A DNA stretch of 64,000 bases from Clytia hemisphaerica (lineage: Eukaryota; Cnidaria; Hydrozoa; Leptothecata; Clytiidae). Below, one piece after another: positions 33,353-46,131 of this stretch. The stretch lies in NCBI GenBank assembly GCA_902728285.1, contig CACVBU010000615.1:445764-509763 (forward strand), read 5' to 3'. The position numbers were made by a program, and so were the translations under genes. Every line of letters begins with the position of its first letter. Position 1 is the first letter of the stretch. The notes beneath the pieces are model-generated. The model saw nothing but the letters and a program-made list of their open reading frames with translations, had not been told where the DNA came from and made no database searches.

Positions 33353-34985
33353 CATTTCGATTCCGAGGTGATACTTAAACCGCAATTTCATATCATCTTT
33401 GTGCTATGACGATTACAACCAATACCCAGGCTAAAGTTTCACGACTTTCTCAATTTTTTGAAAAATTGCCAATAATATTTGTAAAATTTAACCAATAAAT
33501 CGTACTGCAACTGCCACAGCAGAAAATGAACCCAAGAGCTCATACAACTCCAAATACTGTAAACCAAAATACATAAGTAACAAAACTCGTGAGAAATAGA
33601 GAAATCTTAAGCGAAAACCAACAAAATCGATTTTTAATCCAAAGCTCTCACAAAAGATGTGTTTGCGCCTTAAGGAAATTTCTCAAGAATGATTAAGATT
33701 TAAGAGACTTTTGACACAACCATAATCTCTTGACGATGTATGATAACGTTCAACTGCTCAAAATGACATCAACAAAACTTATCGATAGTATCGATGTAAC
33801 AGATTTTTTGAATCGCTTCTTGTAAAAATCTACTGACGAGAATTTCTTTTGATTACAAGTTTTAACCCTAGCGTGCTTCGTTTCTGTTTCTCAACGTTAA
33901 ACAAATAAAGTTTAATGGGCGTTGTTGACACCACATCGATGGTGTTTTTTACTTTGAATATCAGTTTCAAAGATAAAACTAAAGAAGAACGATTTGCTCG
34001 ATTCCACGGACTTTTATAATACCTATAAGGCTTTAAAAAGCACTTTAGTTTTCTTCATTCAATTTCGAAAAGTAATTGCATTCAGTTTCTCTGCAAAACG
34101 AAGCTTTCTTCTTAGGTCCTCCAGATCCTATCCTGGCTAGCTTTGCTAGAATTTGCTAAAAACTTTTACCATCGCAATACAGGGCTACCAAACATAACAT
34201 CAATGCCATCGAAAAAACACCTCGTGCCATGCTATATCCTTTCAATTGTCATACATAGGAGACGTATTCGTGTATCACTTCTCAAAAGCGATTTAAAAGC
34301 ATTAGAACGTCTTTAATTTTTTTTCAAAACTTAACTAGCGATTAAGAATCAATCAAAAAATAAAAGAATAACAATTTTTCATGATAGCAAAATGATGATA
34401 AATTGAAATGCACTTATAAAGATATACCCTCCCACATAAGTATGCTCTCTAATCCGGTGTGACTTTATTAGCGTACGTCAACGCCCGCTATTAAAACTAT
34501 TACGTATTTTATGATACCGTTATAACTCGGGTGTTATCAAATTTACGTAGTTCGTACATTCTCGTACGATTTCGTACAGCCCTGTATCAAAAATTCCAAC
34601 CAAAAGTGGCGGTGAAATCAATCTGAAAACGCCTGAAAATAAGACGTCCCCCCATCAAAAGAAACAAAAAAATATGTCCTTCTTTGTATTATTCTTGTTT
34701 ATCTAATGCCTCTATTTAAAATGCTTTTAGATTATAAAGATACTGTCGATTTTTTTTGATAGTCACGTGACTCAAATTGACACGCGGTGCGAAAGATCTT
34801 AAAACACCAGAACTTTCAACGGTTTGAGGAGTGAAATTAAATTAGATATCTTGTCAAGTAGCGAGATGATGAGTTATTTACTGACTGCTGCTGTTAACAA
34901 TTTGTTTTATTGAAAAGCAACTATCCAGGTTTCAAAGTCTTGCATTTAAAACGATTGCTCAATTGCTCGAGTCACAAAAAAAATA
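33353..34985. other. intergenic, no recognised feature
   Basis: AT-rich sequence with only short frames and no confident promoter or RNA gene. Confidence 0.4.
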
Positions 34986-35239
34986 CACGTTTTTTTTTTA
35001 TAAGAACATCAAAATTTTGGAAGCCTTCGGATGTTCTTAGTTTTTTGGATTTGAAGCCTAAAAATGTTCTTAAAATGTTCTTAATTTCAGCATTTTATGA
35101 GCATTTTGATGTAATTTCTTAAGAAATTGAATGTTTTTAAGTCTCCAAAGCGTTAGTATGTTCTTAGAATGTTCTTAAATTTTTGGGCCTCGAAGCCTTA
35201 TGTTCTTATATAGTTTGTTCTTATAAAAAAAAGAACGTG
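34986..35239. mobile_element. CACG MITE, complete copy
   Basis: TA|CACGTTTTTTTTTTATAAG and 'ttataaaaaaaagaacgtg|TA' are inverted. The interior 'ggaagccttcggatgttctta' is typical of the main subfamily. Confidence 0.87.
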
Positions 35240-37430
35240 TATAAAATGTTTACCAGAGGGCTCTTGCAACAAGACTTTTCAGAGGTATTTGACTCAGAAG
35301 AAAACTTGGGCGGTGGATTGGAATTTTCCACCTTAGTAGCCTAATTAAATTACCAAAAATCTAACTTTGCCAAGATATTTATTGCTTTGGAATGAAGCCA
35401 AATTAATCCGTCCTCCTATGCTCGTAATATCATAAATTGATATTGACTTCGTCAAAACAATCAATTTCATGTAAATGGAATGTAAACAATTTTCTAACCA
35501 AATTAATAATTAAAATTTATTGGTGGTGGTAGATCACTTAAGAATGGAATTGATTGAATCACAAACAACTTGACGGAATATTCCATACATAGATCAGAAG
35601 ATATAAAAACGTTTTCATTTGAGCATGCATATGCATTAAAGGTTTTGCTTTAGATAGTCGGTACTGTTTGAGGTACGTGCCGCCCGATATTTGAAAATCA
35701 AAATTTTAGTCAAAATTCCGAAAAAAACCGAGAAATTGACTTATACTGATATCCTTTAATGTTCAAGGTCTGAAAAAGGAAATGAAAGGACAGAAGACGC
35801 GTGCCTCTACTTATCTAAGTGACATGCAAGAGCAGCAAGCAACGACAATTCACCCTATTTAGCTTTTTGCGAAGCGAATTTATGAGCGAAGCAGTTTTGC
35901 TACATTGCGTGCACGTACCTCTAACTTCTATCCCAAGCGAAAATTTGCTATAAAATTTGCTATATAAATCACATCTTCAAACCGATGATTTTGTCAAAAT
36001 GACCTTGAAGGCTTTGGGTTAAAGCCACGAAAGTTTTCTCGGTTTGGTAGCCAGGACTGCGAAAAATACCGTTTTAAAATGGTGTACCCTAGCAGTGAAC
36101 AGCAAAAGAATTACGGAAGCCGAAACACGGACTTAAAATCTGAAGTTGATCAAATTGCCGCGCGGGCGCACGCATCTAAACAGTGGTTCTTCGGTTTTAA
36201 ATGTTTATTTTGCTGTTAAATGGAAAAAAAATAGTTTGAAAGATGACAGAAATGATTTCGACAGACGTTCGAACGTTCGACGAATATCGTTCAATTTTTT
36301 AAGGCACCATTTACATTAGAAGAACTAGAATGAAAGAAAGATCGTTGCGCGGGGTGGCGAGAGTTGTGCCGCCGAGGTTTGTGTGGTGTGTTTGGGGTAT
36401 TATAAGGCTTATTAAGACACTGTCTCCTTTGGGGTTTTATCAGAGTGTCTATTATTTTGCTAGCAACTTGCGAATTGAGGTGGAGTCTGGATCGCTTCGC
36501 AACCCTTATACAATACGGCTAGTATAACACTTTTCCCCGTACAATGTTGCGGGATATATTTTTCTCGTTCAGAGTTTCTATATTTTCCCTCGTCTATAAA
36601 CACTTGGAAAATATGACGAGAAATCTGAACTCGAAAAATTCTTCCCATATTGTACTCGGTACCGTACGACAACTATTACATATTGGTCATTGCAGAGTTT
36701 AAAAAAGCTCTTTAAAGATTTAACATTTTAACAGTGTGTCATAATATGTCAAACTTTTTCAAAACAGTTTTCTGAGTGATACCGTCGTGAAAAATATATT
36801 CAAGAAGGTGCTAAATTCTTTTAAAACTTAATTCTAAAATCACGAATTTTCAACTCAAATGACTCATGAATTTATATTCCTATACTTAAAGTACCACCGA
36901 TAAAATGGAAAAATCTGAAAATCGTAAAAATATGCAGACAAACTACGAAAAATTGACAATGTATTTAATTGAAAAACTAATGAATTTTCAGATTGTATAA
37001 TATATCCCTTAATCATTTAAGGCCATTTAACACTTGAGAATAAAAATTTTAAAACTTTAAGAATAAAATGTTATACTTACCATACTTATAATCGACATAC
37101 AATTTGACTAATCTGAAGTTTTTGTTACTTGATCCGTGTAATATCATCATTTTCATCATCATCAAAAAAATATAATCTTTATTGACAAACATATATGGTA
37201 AATATATAAACAATCTACCATAGAAATATTTCATGATTGATTTTCCATTAGGTTTGAGTCATGTGGAGCCAATTGAAGTGAGGACTTTGATGACGAACAA
37301 GACATTTGTCGTCTGGTTTAATTGCGTCAGCCATCAAAATGTCGAATTCGTAATGATATAGTTTGCCAGGGTTTTTAGCAAACTCAAGATTTGATTCAAG
37401 TTAAATCTTAGATCTTAAAATCGCCCCTAT
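35240..37430. other. intergenic, no recognised feature
   Basis: A short open frame at 36330-36527 has no protein motif. Nothing else was recognised. Confidence 0.4.
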
Positions 37431-37432
37431 TA

Positions 37433-37596
37433 CAGTAGACTCTCGTTAGTTCGGGATTTTATCATTTGAAGCTTTCTATAATTCGAACTGATCCTCAGTA
37501 CCCCGTCACGGAAGATCCTTCGTAAAAAACCAACTGTAATTTCTCCGTAATTCGAACAAGTTATAAATTCGAGTTCGAGTTAGCGCCAGTCAACTG
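37433..37596. mobile_element. pogo/Tigger-like MITE, complete
   Basis: TA|CAGTAGACTCTCGTTAGTTCG and 'cgagttagcgccagtcaactg|TA' are inverted. Internal 'ataattcgaact' and 'gtaattcgaac' are the usual subterminal words. Confidence 0.82.
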
Positions 37597-37639
37597 TACG
37601 GTAACTGTATGTATTTGATATAACAGAAAAATTGCTTAA

Positions 37640-37801
37640 AATCACGACTTATTTTCACCAATTTTTGAGTATTTCTGTCCATTTTCCCAAGAAATTGGGT
37701 GTTTCAGGTTCTACAAAGCTTAAAATGTTCTTAACTTGTTCTTAACAATTCGACCTTCGAAGCCTTATGTTCTTATAAAATTTGTCCTTACAAAAATCGT
37801 G
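37640..37801. mobile_element. CACG MITE, left-truncated
   Basis: It retains 'ttattttcacca', 'cttaacttgttcttaac', 'cgaagccttatgttcttata' and the right end 'aaaaatcgtg|TA'. Confidence 0.65.
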
Positions 37802-38660
37802 TAATAGAGCAGTAACTATTTCGAGATGATATTAGCTTGCATATCATACACAGAAGGTTTCCTCAACAAATCGTCTAGCATACATGACCAAGTTACCGAT
37901 TAGAAAATTCATCCAAATACCACACAGACATAAACACACCAAAACGTATTAGCCGAACATTCCAAAGATTGTTGGAATGAGAAAAAATTTCTCCTGGATA
38001 CATCACGATTATTTCATCATCATATCCGCAAAAATGGGATTTTAATTTGTAAACAATCAAATGAGTATCGCAAATGATAGACATATTAATATATTTCAAT
38101 GTCTCTTACATTGCTTAGCCAGACCAAGACGTTTCTCACATTGCAAAATGTTTTTAAACCTAAAGCTTTGCAATTGAATATCCAACTTTCCCACTTAGTA
38201 AATTGTAAGCAGCCGCTTTCTCTTCACTTAGTCTCGTTTAAAAATAGAAGAATCGATCTGGTCCTTTGTTAAGATTTCTTCGAAAAACAAAGGATATGAA
38301 GCAGCAATTTGAACTAGTATTTCATGGGATTTTGATTGTGTTTCATACACTAACCTAGGATTGTGAAGTTTTGGCAGTTAAATCATAACCATTCTGGCCC
38401 GATTTTGTATTTCTCTATCAACTTAAGGGATATAACGTAAACAAGACGAATATTCATAATATCATGTGGTAAACGTTTGAACCCTTAAATTACTGAAATT
38501 TCAGTCCAATATTATCACCAAGTGAGGAGGAAGAAAGAAAAAAAGATGTAACGAAAATAATTGGTCTTTAATCAAAAGGTTGGAATTTATTATTTTGGGA
38601 CCAATTACGATACTTAATGGAAAGAAAATATACCGTTGCGTTTATATAAGGTTTGAGAAC
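37802..38660. other. intergenic, no recognised feature
   Basis: No gene or repeat family was recognised. Confidence 0.4.
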
Positions 38661-38663
38661 CCT

Positions 38664-39029
38664 GACACCCCTGTGTCACAGACCCGATGCTGGGACTCCC
38701 ACCCGAGTTTTGAACTTGGAGGTTGCAAAGTAAAAAGTCTGAAGACAAATCACACCTTTACTCGAAATTTCTATGCGTTTGTTACATGACATTTATTTCT
38801 GATTGGTTCGAATTTATTGACACTAATAAAGTTATCAGCTGTAAGTTGTAAAGCAAGCAGAGCAAGTAACATGGGAATAATATCACGTGAGCTTTTTCGA
38901 GCAATTGCATGTTTTGACTGCATTGATATAATTTTGCATCCGTATATTCTATCCCCAATGGAATTTCGATAGAAACTCTAACTTTATCCTCGCTATGGGT
39001 AAAGGTTCTACCGGGGCTTTGAGACAGGG
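38664..39029. mobile_element. CACCCCTGT-family element interrupted by another repeat
   Basis: The left end 'cacccctgtgtcacagaccc' and the right end 'ggggctttgagacaggga' belong to one element. Between them lies a 227-bp sequence (38718-38944) found inverted at 55984-56200. Confidence 0.65.
38718..38944 (+). repeat. dispersed 0.2-kb repeat, copy 1
   Basis: It shares 'ctgattggttcgaatttattgacac', given here in parts as 'ctgattggttcg' and 'aatttattgacacta', with the inverted copy at 55984-56200. The match continues through 'gtctgaagacaaatcac' on one side and 'gactgcattgatataatttt' on the other. There is no inverted end of its own, so its class is unknown. Confidence 0.8.
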
Positions 39030-39347
39030 ACATTTTATGCTTTTTTACTATTGCAATGCGAATAAGTCCTTACCTGGTCATACACATCAGAATTCCAAAA
39101 GAAAATTCTAGACTTTAGAACTAAGAATTGAAAGATAGACCTGGTAATACCAATGGTAAACAAAGTAGCATACCTTCGCAAACTTAATACCAATTTTGTT
39201 AATACCAATTTTTTTACTTTAAAGTTTAATTAATCGAACAAGCATCTTGCCAATAAAGGAAGCACTGTTCATCGCAGCATTTCATATAAACAAAACTTTC
39301 ATACTTGGAGGCGTGTTGAACTCACAGTAATTCGCTTTTGAAACGTA

Positions 39348-39545
39348 CACATTTTCATAAGAACAAATTGTATTAGAACATGAGGCTTCGATTGAAGAAA
39401 TATTAAGAACATTTTAAGACTTTATCGATGCTAGAACACCCAAATTTTTTTTATTAAGAGCATTTTTGAAGTAGGCTTAAAGTTAAGAAAGTTAAGAACA
39501 TCTAATGGCTTCAGAAAAACATGGATGCTCTTATAAAAAAACGCG
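39348..39545. mobile_element. CACG MITE copy
   Basis: TA|CACATTTTCATAAGAACA and 'gctcttataaaaaaacgcg' are inverted with some decay. The interior has 'gaggcttcgattg'. Confidence 0.7.
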
Positions 39546-41246
39546 TTGAACTCGCAGTAGTTAACTAACATATTACGTATGCTTACCTTCTTGACATAAA
39601 CCTATTAATCAGAAGTAGTAGGCTGGCTCAAACTCTTCTCTATACTTTTGTGAAGATCAGCAAAACGGAATTACATTACATTAGAGGATATCATTAGATT
39701 TGATCCTAAATTAAACGACGAATTAACACCAAAGTTTTCAAAGAACATATCAACCTCTGAGGACCAAGTATAGAAATTTTATCGCGCATGTGTCAATCTA
39801 ATCACTTTAGAAGGAATCAAAGATGAAGAGCAAATATTACCATATAAATGTCTAGCAGACTGTATCAATATATATGTTTACTATTGACGAATTCCTCAGA
39901 AACCTCCAAGTGTAGATTTTTAGGGCTAAAAGGCCATTTACCAGAGAGAGGTGTCCTGAAGGCCAAATATTCGTGGACACGTATTTTTTTGCTAATTAAT
40001 TCGGTGCCGTGAGAACACTGTAAGGCCTGAAAGTAGCAATAAAAATAAAAAAAATGAAGAGGATGTGTAATAAGACTTCAAAGTATCTTGAAGTAATGTG
40101 AATGTACATTTATAACCTAGTTCTCGCCGAAAACATATTATTAGAATTACCCTGACAAATTCTATTTGGGCGCCCTGGTGTTTCATTAATTAATGTCCTG
40201 TGTTGGCGATTAGGTTTTCCCATGACGATTAATTCTGATTGACAGCCACTCTTAGTATGTTAATGTCTATCTTATACTTCTATGAGTAGATTCAAATAAA
40301 TAGCATTAAGATACTTTTCTAATCGATCGAAACACTCCATATAAATTCAACCTTTGCTTTAGACTAGAGTCTACTTCTGACTGAAGTTTGCTTTCTGATG
40401 ATTTTGATGGCATTAAGTTCAGTGAAATAGACTAGAGGATATCGCCATCTTCAATTTTTTCACTTTCATTTTCAAAAATTATATGAAAACAAAAAAACAA
40501 TGAAATATATTCTAAAGTTCAATCAAAGTTTACGAGACGATAAAATAAAATCTCCAATTATACCTCCAAACTTTGAACTGCTTGGTCATAGTTTTCTATT
40601 TGTTTTTCTCCAAAAAGGGACTGGATCTAGTGGCATGTATGTGCTACCACCTCAAGCAAAGCTGCCAAATAACACCAGGCCACTTATCAGCGCCATCCAG
40701 TCTATCAAAAAGCTATAAGTAGCATCAGATTATATTTGTCCTTCAAAGAATGGTCTTCTATAAATCAAAATCAAAATCTTGAATTTACTTTTGATGTTTG
40801 ACAAGTATAAAATAGAAAGGCTAAGCGTCCAACCTCAACGCGTTACATTACTGTTTGCATTCTAAATGACAAACCATACCTAATATTTACTAAGCCAGCA
40901 TTGAGTCTGCAGCGGTTCTCTCTGAGATATGTTTCAAAGTCAACATGGCTATAGAAAAATTATGCCACACATTAACTGTTAAAGTCCAAACACACAACAT
41001 CAAAAATTACGTCTTTAGTGTTTGATGAAGAGATAAATATGCACTTCATCAAGAAGGCAAGTATATGTATGGTACAATGGTAACATATAAGAAAAAAATG
41101 TGTCGAGTTTTGAAGTGGCGGTACTCTCTAATACAAGAACTTTTTTGACCGCATTATTATTCTGAAAGAACCAAAGAAGGTTACGTCATGAAACAGAGGG
41201 GTTGTTTTAAAGAGGGTCCCAAAACACTGATGCAGTTTGAATACTT
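39546..41246. other. intergenic, no recognised gene
   Basis: A 72-codon frame at 40500-40718 has no recognisable domain and no linked exons. Nothing else was recognised. Confidence 0.4.
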
Positions 41247-41254
41247 CACCTATC

Positions 41255-41600
41255 CCCGGGGGGGGGGGCAGTCAGGCAAATTGACCGACGGGTATGTGCG
41301 GCGGTTAAGGGTATCTTTTTCAAAATATCAGAAATGCACTGTAAGGGTGGACTTTTGATAAATGCACTGTAAGGATGGAAATTTCAGCAAATCTGGGAAA
41401 AATTGCAAATATTTGCTCGAAAATGTTGATTTTTTTTGCTCTAAACATGCTCTAAAAGAGTTTAAAATTTGAAAAAATGCACTGTAAGGGTATGAATTTC
41501 ACCAATTTTTTTCTGCACTGTAAGGGTGCGATTCTAAAAGCCAATTTTTTCGCCGCACATACCGTCAGTTGGTAAACCCACTGCCCCCCCCCCCCCCGGG
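41255..41600. mobile_element. poly-G-capped element, copy C
   Basis: It runs from CCCGGGGGGG...CAGTCAGG to CCCACTGCCCCCCC...GGG. The perfect 8-bp repeat CACCTATC lies at 41247-41254 and 41601-41608. 'gggtatgtgcggcgg' / 'cgccgcacatacc' are inverted. The internal word 'gcactgtaaggatgg/gggtg' occurs about five times. Confidence 0.93.
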
Positions 41601-41627
41601 CACCTATCCCATCTGAAAAGAACTCTT

Positions 41628-41822
41628 CGGAGAGGGTACCTAAGCAAGTGGAGAGTACGGGTATGTACCACCCTTAAGAATGCCTTTTGGAAACCTTGAA
41701 GTCCCTGTAAAGGTCAGAAAAATCAGAAAATTAAATATCGTTCCTACTAAGGGTCTCATGGTCGAGAGTCGGGCAGCACGTACCCGTTAGCACAAACCTC
41801 CCTTTGTGCCCCTCCCGGGAGA
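41628..41822. mobile_element. decayed poly-G-capped element
   Basis: 'gagggtacctaagcaagtgg', 'acgggtatgtacc' and a far end 'ggcagcacgtacccgttag' followed by 'cccctcccggga' preserve the family outline without intact caps. Confidence 0.55.
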
Positions 41823-41911
41823 TAACGATAACGAGCCAAAACATCTTGGGAAAGATTGCGCCTTTGGGGTGAATAAATACGAACTGTAATTAAAAGTATT
41901 TCTACTTTTAA

Positions 41912-42230
41912 CCCTTTAAGTACCAATGACGAGTATACTAGACATGGGTTATATAGGAGGACGATGCCCTCATGTAATGCCCAGTTTGAGTGAGAAATCG
42001 TCATTTTGGTCTAACTGGTATGAATTGAATTGGGTTTCATGTTCAAGCAAAAAGTCTGACAAAAAATTCACTTTTTTAAGATTTTGACCGCTTTTTGAAT
42101 CAACAAGTGATTCAAGAACCCCCAAAATTGGCCGTGCTTTACTTGTTTCTGTCCTCTAGCAAATTGATTTGAAGTTTTACTACTTGGCACCTTTTTATCA
42201 TTCAGGCATTCAAGCATTCAGGCACCTTTC
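41912..42230. mobile_element. piggyBac-like element, right end missing
   Basis: TTAA (41908-41911) is followed by CCCTTTAAGTACCAATGACG and then 'tgcccagtttgagtgagaaatcg'. This aligns with the complete element at 60411-61027. Confidence 0.7.
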
Positions 42231-43747
42231 TATCATTCCACTTGTATAGGACTGAATACAAATTAGTGAATTTTTCTTATCAGGAATGATCTGCACGCTG
42301 ATTTCTGTCGAGGTCTATGTGGCATATATTCTTCACAGAAATACAAAGAAATCGTCTAACTATTTTTGCTTTTTGCTTCTCTGTTATTCTTAGAGATGTG
42401 CGATTTAGCCTTAGATTTCAGACAGGGAATGCAAAGAAAAGCTTTTCAGAACAAATCTCAAAATGCTTATTTCTGGAATTTATTTTCTTTCGTAAATGCT
42501 TAATTCAAGTGTAGCAAACATAAACAAACAAAACCTACTTGCAAAGGAAAAGTTAGTGACATTTCATAAAAAATACCGCTATCAAAAAGCACTCGACTAT
42601 ATTAGAAATTAGCCTTGAAAGATGCCATGTCTTGCAAAGGAAACCACCATGACATTTGGATTTTAACGGTACGTTCTGTTGCATTTTCCTGACAAAAGTA
42701 AAAGATCAAAGCGCTAAAAGAACAGGGCTGCAAGATCTTAAAAAGCCGAGGTAAAAAGAATCTAAGAATAATAAATTTTGATTTGAGAGCTTCATTTCGC
42801 TAAATGAGTAAGCACGGAAGAATATATGAGGGTTGAAAAAACTTCAGGTTTATTAGGAGTCATGGTAACTTCATTACCCGCCTATTATCAGCTCTTTGGT
42901 GCTTACTAAATAGCGCTGGACTTGTTCAACCTGCGTATTATTAGCCAACACCAGGGTATTTTCTGGCGTCCATCTGTAACTTAAATAAAGCCAGCGATAC
43001 ACGGGGACGAGGTTGAACATGGACTGCTTATTTGGGTTGGAGTCCTGGCTGAAGAGAGGAGGACAAATTCAGTTGGGTAAATAGACATTAGACGTATTGA
43101 TACGACAAATACTTGCTTTTCAAATTTTGATATCAAAAATTAAACAAGTCGGTCACTGGTGAAATTGTCCTTTCTGCTAACCTTGGAACTGGGGATTTCT
43201 ATAAAAAATGTTCATTAGGGATATTAGTAATTACCAAAAAACTACTTTTTGTAATGAATAGCAAATTAATCATCATCTTAATCAATGATATATTTTCACA
43301 TGTGTATAAGTATAAGGGAAAAAATCGGTGAACATACGGCATGTAAATATTCATCTTATAAGACATGTGATAAGAAGGGAATGATTTTTTAATTAAATTC
43401 CACGAAACTCAATTCATTTCAGAGCTAGTTGGTAAACATTGTGTGTTGAAAGAAGTTCTGGAGTTTATTAGTAAATCTCTTGTTTAACGGAACATTTCAA
43501 CCTCGTATGTATTCCTTTTATGATAACATCCAAATTAGTATGTCAATTAACTGGGGGATCGAGAGTAGAGGAATTAGCTAAAATCGAGAAAACTACGTGG
43601 TAAAATACCCAGTCACTCATCGTGTTGCACTAAAAATTTAATGATTTCTTCCGAAAAAGCAAGGGCAATCACTGATTATAAGTGATTTAACACCATCAAT
43701 TGCAAAGCTTGGAAAAACATGGTACAGGGTTGTACTATGAATAAGTA
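42231..43747. other. intergenic, no recognised feature
   Basis: 'caggcattcaagcattcaggcacc' words repeat briefly near 42205-42230. No gene was recognised. Confidence 0.35.
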
Positions 43748-43988
43748 CACGTTTTTTTATAAGAATATACTTTATAAGAATGTCCATGATGAAAATGGCC
43801 GAAAAATTAAGATTATGGTAAGAATATCACCATCATGGAATTTAGCAACTGAACCTAAGAATGCCATTTTTAATGCATTTTAACCTGTAGATCGCCAATT
43901 TCGATCTTAACCTAAGAATACCGTAAGAATATTTTTGGATGATCATGATGAAATGAAAAAACACCATTCTTATAAAAAAAAAAGCGTG
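43748..43988. mobile_element. CACG MITE, 'gaatggtg' subfamily, complete
   Basis: TA|CACGTTTTTTTATAAGAA and 'ttcttataaaaaaaaaagcgtg|TA' are inverted. The interior matches 33086-33352 in opposite orientation. Confidence 0.85.
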
Positions 43989-44303
43989 TAAACGTGTAAT
44001 CTGTAGGGTGTACGAGGGATCGAAATATCGAAGAATTATGTCAGGATTTCCAAAAATCAGAGTAAAATTATTTTGGTTTCAATTTTGTTTTTTTTTCTTC
44101 GTTTTTGAATGAGCCATTTTGTAGAAAAATGAATTTAAAGAATGCAATCTCCCCATTACCTAAACTTTGAAGAAAAAATGAGCTTTTTGATATACCAAAC
44201 CAGGAATCCGTAAAAACGGTCAATTTACGCAGTACTGAACTCTTGTACGGTCCCCACTGTAGGGACCTATAAGACCATTATACCATTATACCATTATCTA
44301 AGA

Positions 44304-44372
44304 ATCTAAATTTATGTAATTTAAATCTAAATTTATGTAATTTAAATTTGTATCCAATTTATGTAATTTAGA
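44304..44372. repeat. short AT-rich direct repeats
   Basis: 'aatttatgtaatttaaat' recurs three times. It lies about 500 bp upstream of the 44883 gene. Confidence 0.7.
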
Positions 44373-44779
44373 AGCATTATGGTATCAAATTGCTTTAAAG
44401 GTCATGGTAAACGACATGGCCCTTAAATACCTATTAATGGAATTCGTTAAGTTATACAACTTATTATTTTTTTTCAATTTATGTAACTTAAGGCACGCAT
44501 TTTTGGAATAAAGGTTTGGATTTAAAGTTAAAAGAAATCAAAACATTACATGCTCTTGAAGGTGAATTTTAATTTGAACTCGTGAACTTTTAAACTCCTC
44601 ACAACAAAAATTCTAAGTAAAAGAAAACAAAAAGTCGTTTTTAATTTTCCCAAAAACATTAAAGCTATTGTTTATAAAGCTATTATTTTTGTACATTTCG
44701 TAAATCCCTTATTAATAGGACATTTAAAAGTTATAGGCCATAAGGTAACTTTAGGAAAAACCTGTTCTTAAAAGACCTG

Positions 44780-44788
44780 CATAAATAG
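44780..44788 (+). promoter_or_regulatory. TATA-like box of the 44883 gene
   Basis: CATAAATAG followed by a GC-richer patch ('gaggcgcggc') lies 95 bp before the start codon. Confidence 0.55.
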
Positions 44789-44882
44789 AGGCGCGGCTAG
44801 AAGCAAAACATTTAAACGAAAAAACTCTAGAAGAAAACAACAATCGTGAATTTTTACTACACTACAAACCAAGACATCAACA

Positions 44883-45764
44883 ATGGCAAATCTATCTCAA
44901 CTCGCTATCTTACTCTGCTTTGCTATTTGCTTGGCATCTTCGAGAAATCTAAACAAACAATCATGGCGTAAAAATTCATCAGGGCGTAAACATCCGATTG
45001 GGCGTTTATGTTACCCTCAACAAGGCGAACATTTTACCATCTACGCAACATTTGAGAATGATATCTTCACAAATTTGACGAACCCTAACACAACCATCCA
45101 AGTAAGACATGCTGATATCCTTTGGCGAGAATATGGAAGATGCATTTCAGAAGGAAAATCAAGTAACGGCCATATCGTATCGTGTAAAATCCCTAAAAGA
45201 AACTACAAACTTACAAGCATACATCGAATAACAATGAAGGAAGTGAGAAATGGTACACTTTCGCGTATGAGGTATCCTTTCAAAATAACATCATATAGTT
45301 GTTTGGATCCGGCTGACAAGAAATCGGAATTGAACATTTTACCCGTTCAAGATAATTCAACCACTCAGAGTCCAAAAAATCGGATTCTCGTTCAATGGAC
45401 AAGACTTAATACCACTAATCCAAATCGGACTAGCCTATTCATTAACGGGATTCAAAATACAAATCTTGAATGCGCATGCCCAAACAAAGGATCCTGTAAA
45501 AACACATCAACCAATCAAAATTGTTCAATCTACATGGTCGGTTTCTCACATTGTACGAACTATAGAATATGCGTTGAAACAACGTCAGCTACGCGCAAAA
45601 TACAATATTGTGCGCAATACAAAACTTTATGTACTTCCTACCAAAATGGGAATGGGCAAATGGAGGGTGTCGCTACAAACAGTACTACCGTGATTCTAAT
45701 CGTGCTTATTGTTCTTGTGGCTTTGATTCTGTTAATGATCATTTTTGCCGATAGAATTTGGTAA
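44883..45764 (+). CDS. orphan single-pass membrane glycoprotein
   Basis: I do not recognise the family. The 293-residue product starts with a clear signal peptide (about 1-20). It has a cysteine-rich ectodomain with about ten N-glycosylation sequons and ends in a strongly hydrophobic helix (about 269-288) followed by only five residues, ADRIW. The ectodomain seems to fall into two parts: residues about 40-145 with a few cysteines, and about 168-250, whose pattern (LVQWTRL ... YRICVETTS) is compatible with a diverged fibronectin III or cytokine-receptor-like fold. No intron is needed, and a TATA-like box lies 95 bp upstream. With no signalling tail it is more likely a coat, adhesion or decoy molecule, or a co-receptor. 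A GPI-anchor signal is an alternative reading of the C-terminus, but the terminal charged residues argue against it. The gene call is firm; the function is unknown. Confidence 0.88.
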   Translation: MANLSQLAILLCFAICLASSRNLNKQSWRKNSSGRKHPIGRLCYPQQGEHFTIYATFENDIFTNLTNPNTTIQVRHADILWREYGRCISEGKSSNGHIVSCKIPKRNYKLTSIHRITMKEVRNGTLSRMRYPFKITSYSCLDPADKKSELNILPVQDNSTTQSPKNRILVQWTRLNTTNPNRTSLFINGIQNTNLECACPNKGSCKNTSTNQNCSIYMVGFSHCTNYRICVETTSATRKIQYCAQYKTLCTSYQNGNGQMEGVATNSTTVILIVLIVLVALILLMIIFADRIW

Positions 45765-45844
45765 GATGCGATTCTAATGTGATAGAAATTGTAATTTTTA
45801 AAGAATATTTAGTGGCTTGTAAATTTTTTGTTTTATCTTTTTGT

Positions 45845-45850
45845 ATTAAA
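45845..45850 (+). terminator. candidate poly(A) signal of the 44883 gene
   Basis: ATTAAA lies about 80 bp after the stop codon in a T-rich 3' flank. Confidence 0.4.
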
Positions 45851-46131
45851 TTGTATTTTATTTACACTTTTTGAATATGAATATGTAAGTTAATAGCATA
45901 TTTTGCTTGTAAATTAGAATCTTTTTAACGAATTTATATTTGATAAGAAATAAGAATGAATCAAAACAAACATGTTTCTTGAGTTGTATTAATATCTTTT
46001 TAACTTTAAAGACGCGCTAATGCTACAATCATGGTCGAAATATATTGACATTTTAGTGTATTTTAACATTTTTCAGAATTTAAAGTTCGGGCGAGAATTG
46101 TTTTTTTAACACTTCCACTTTCTTTCATCGA

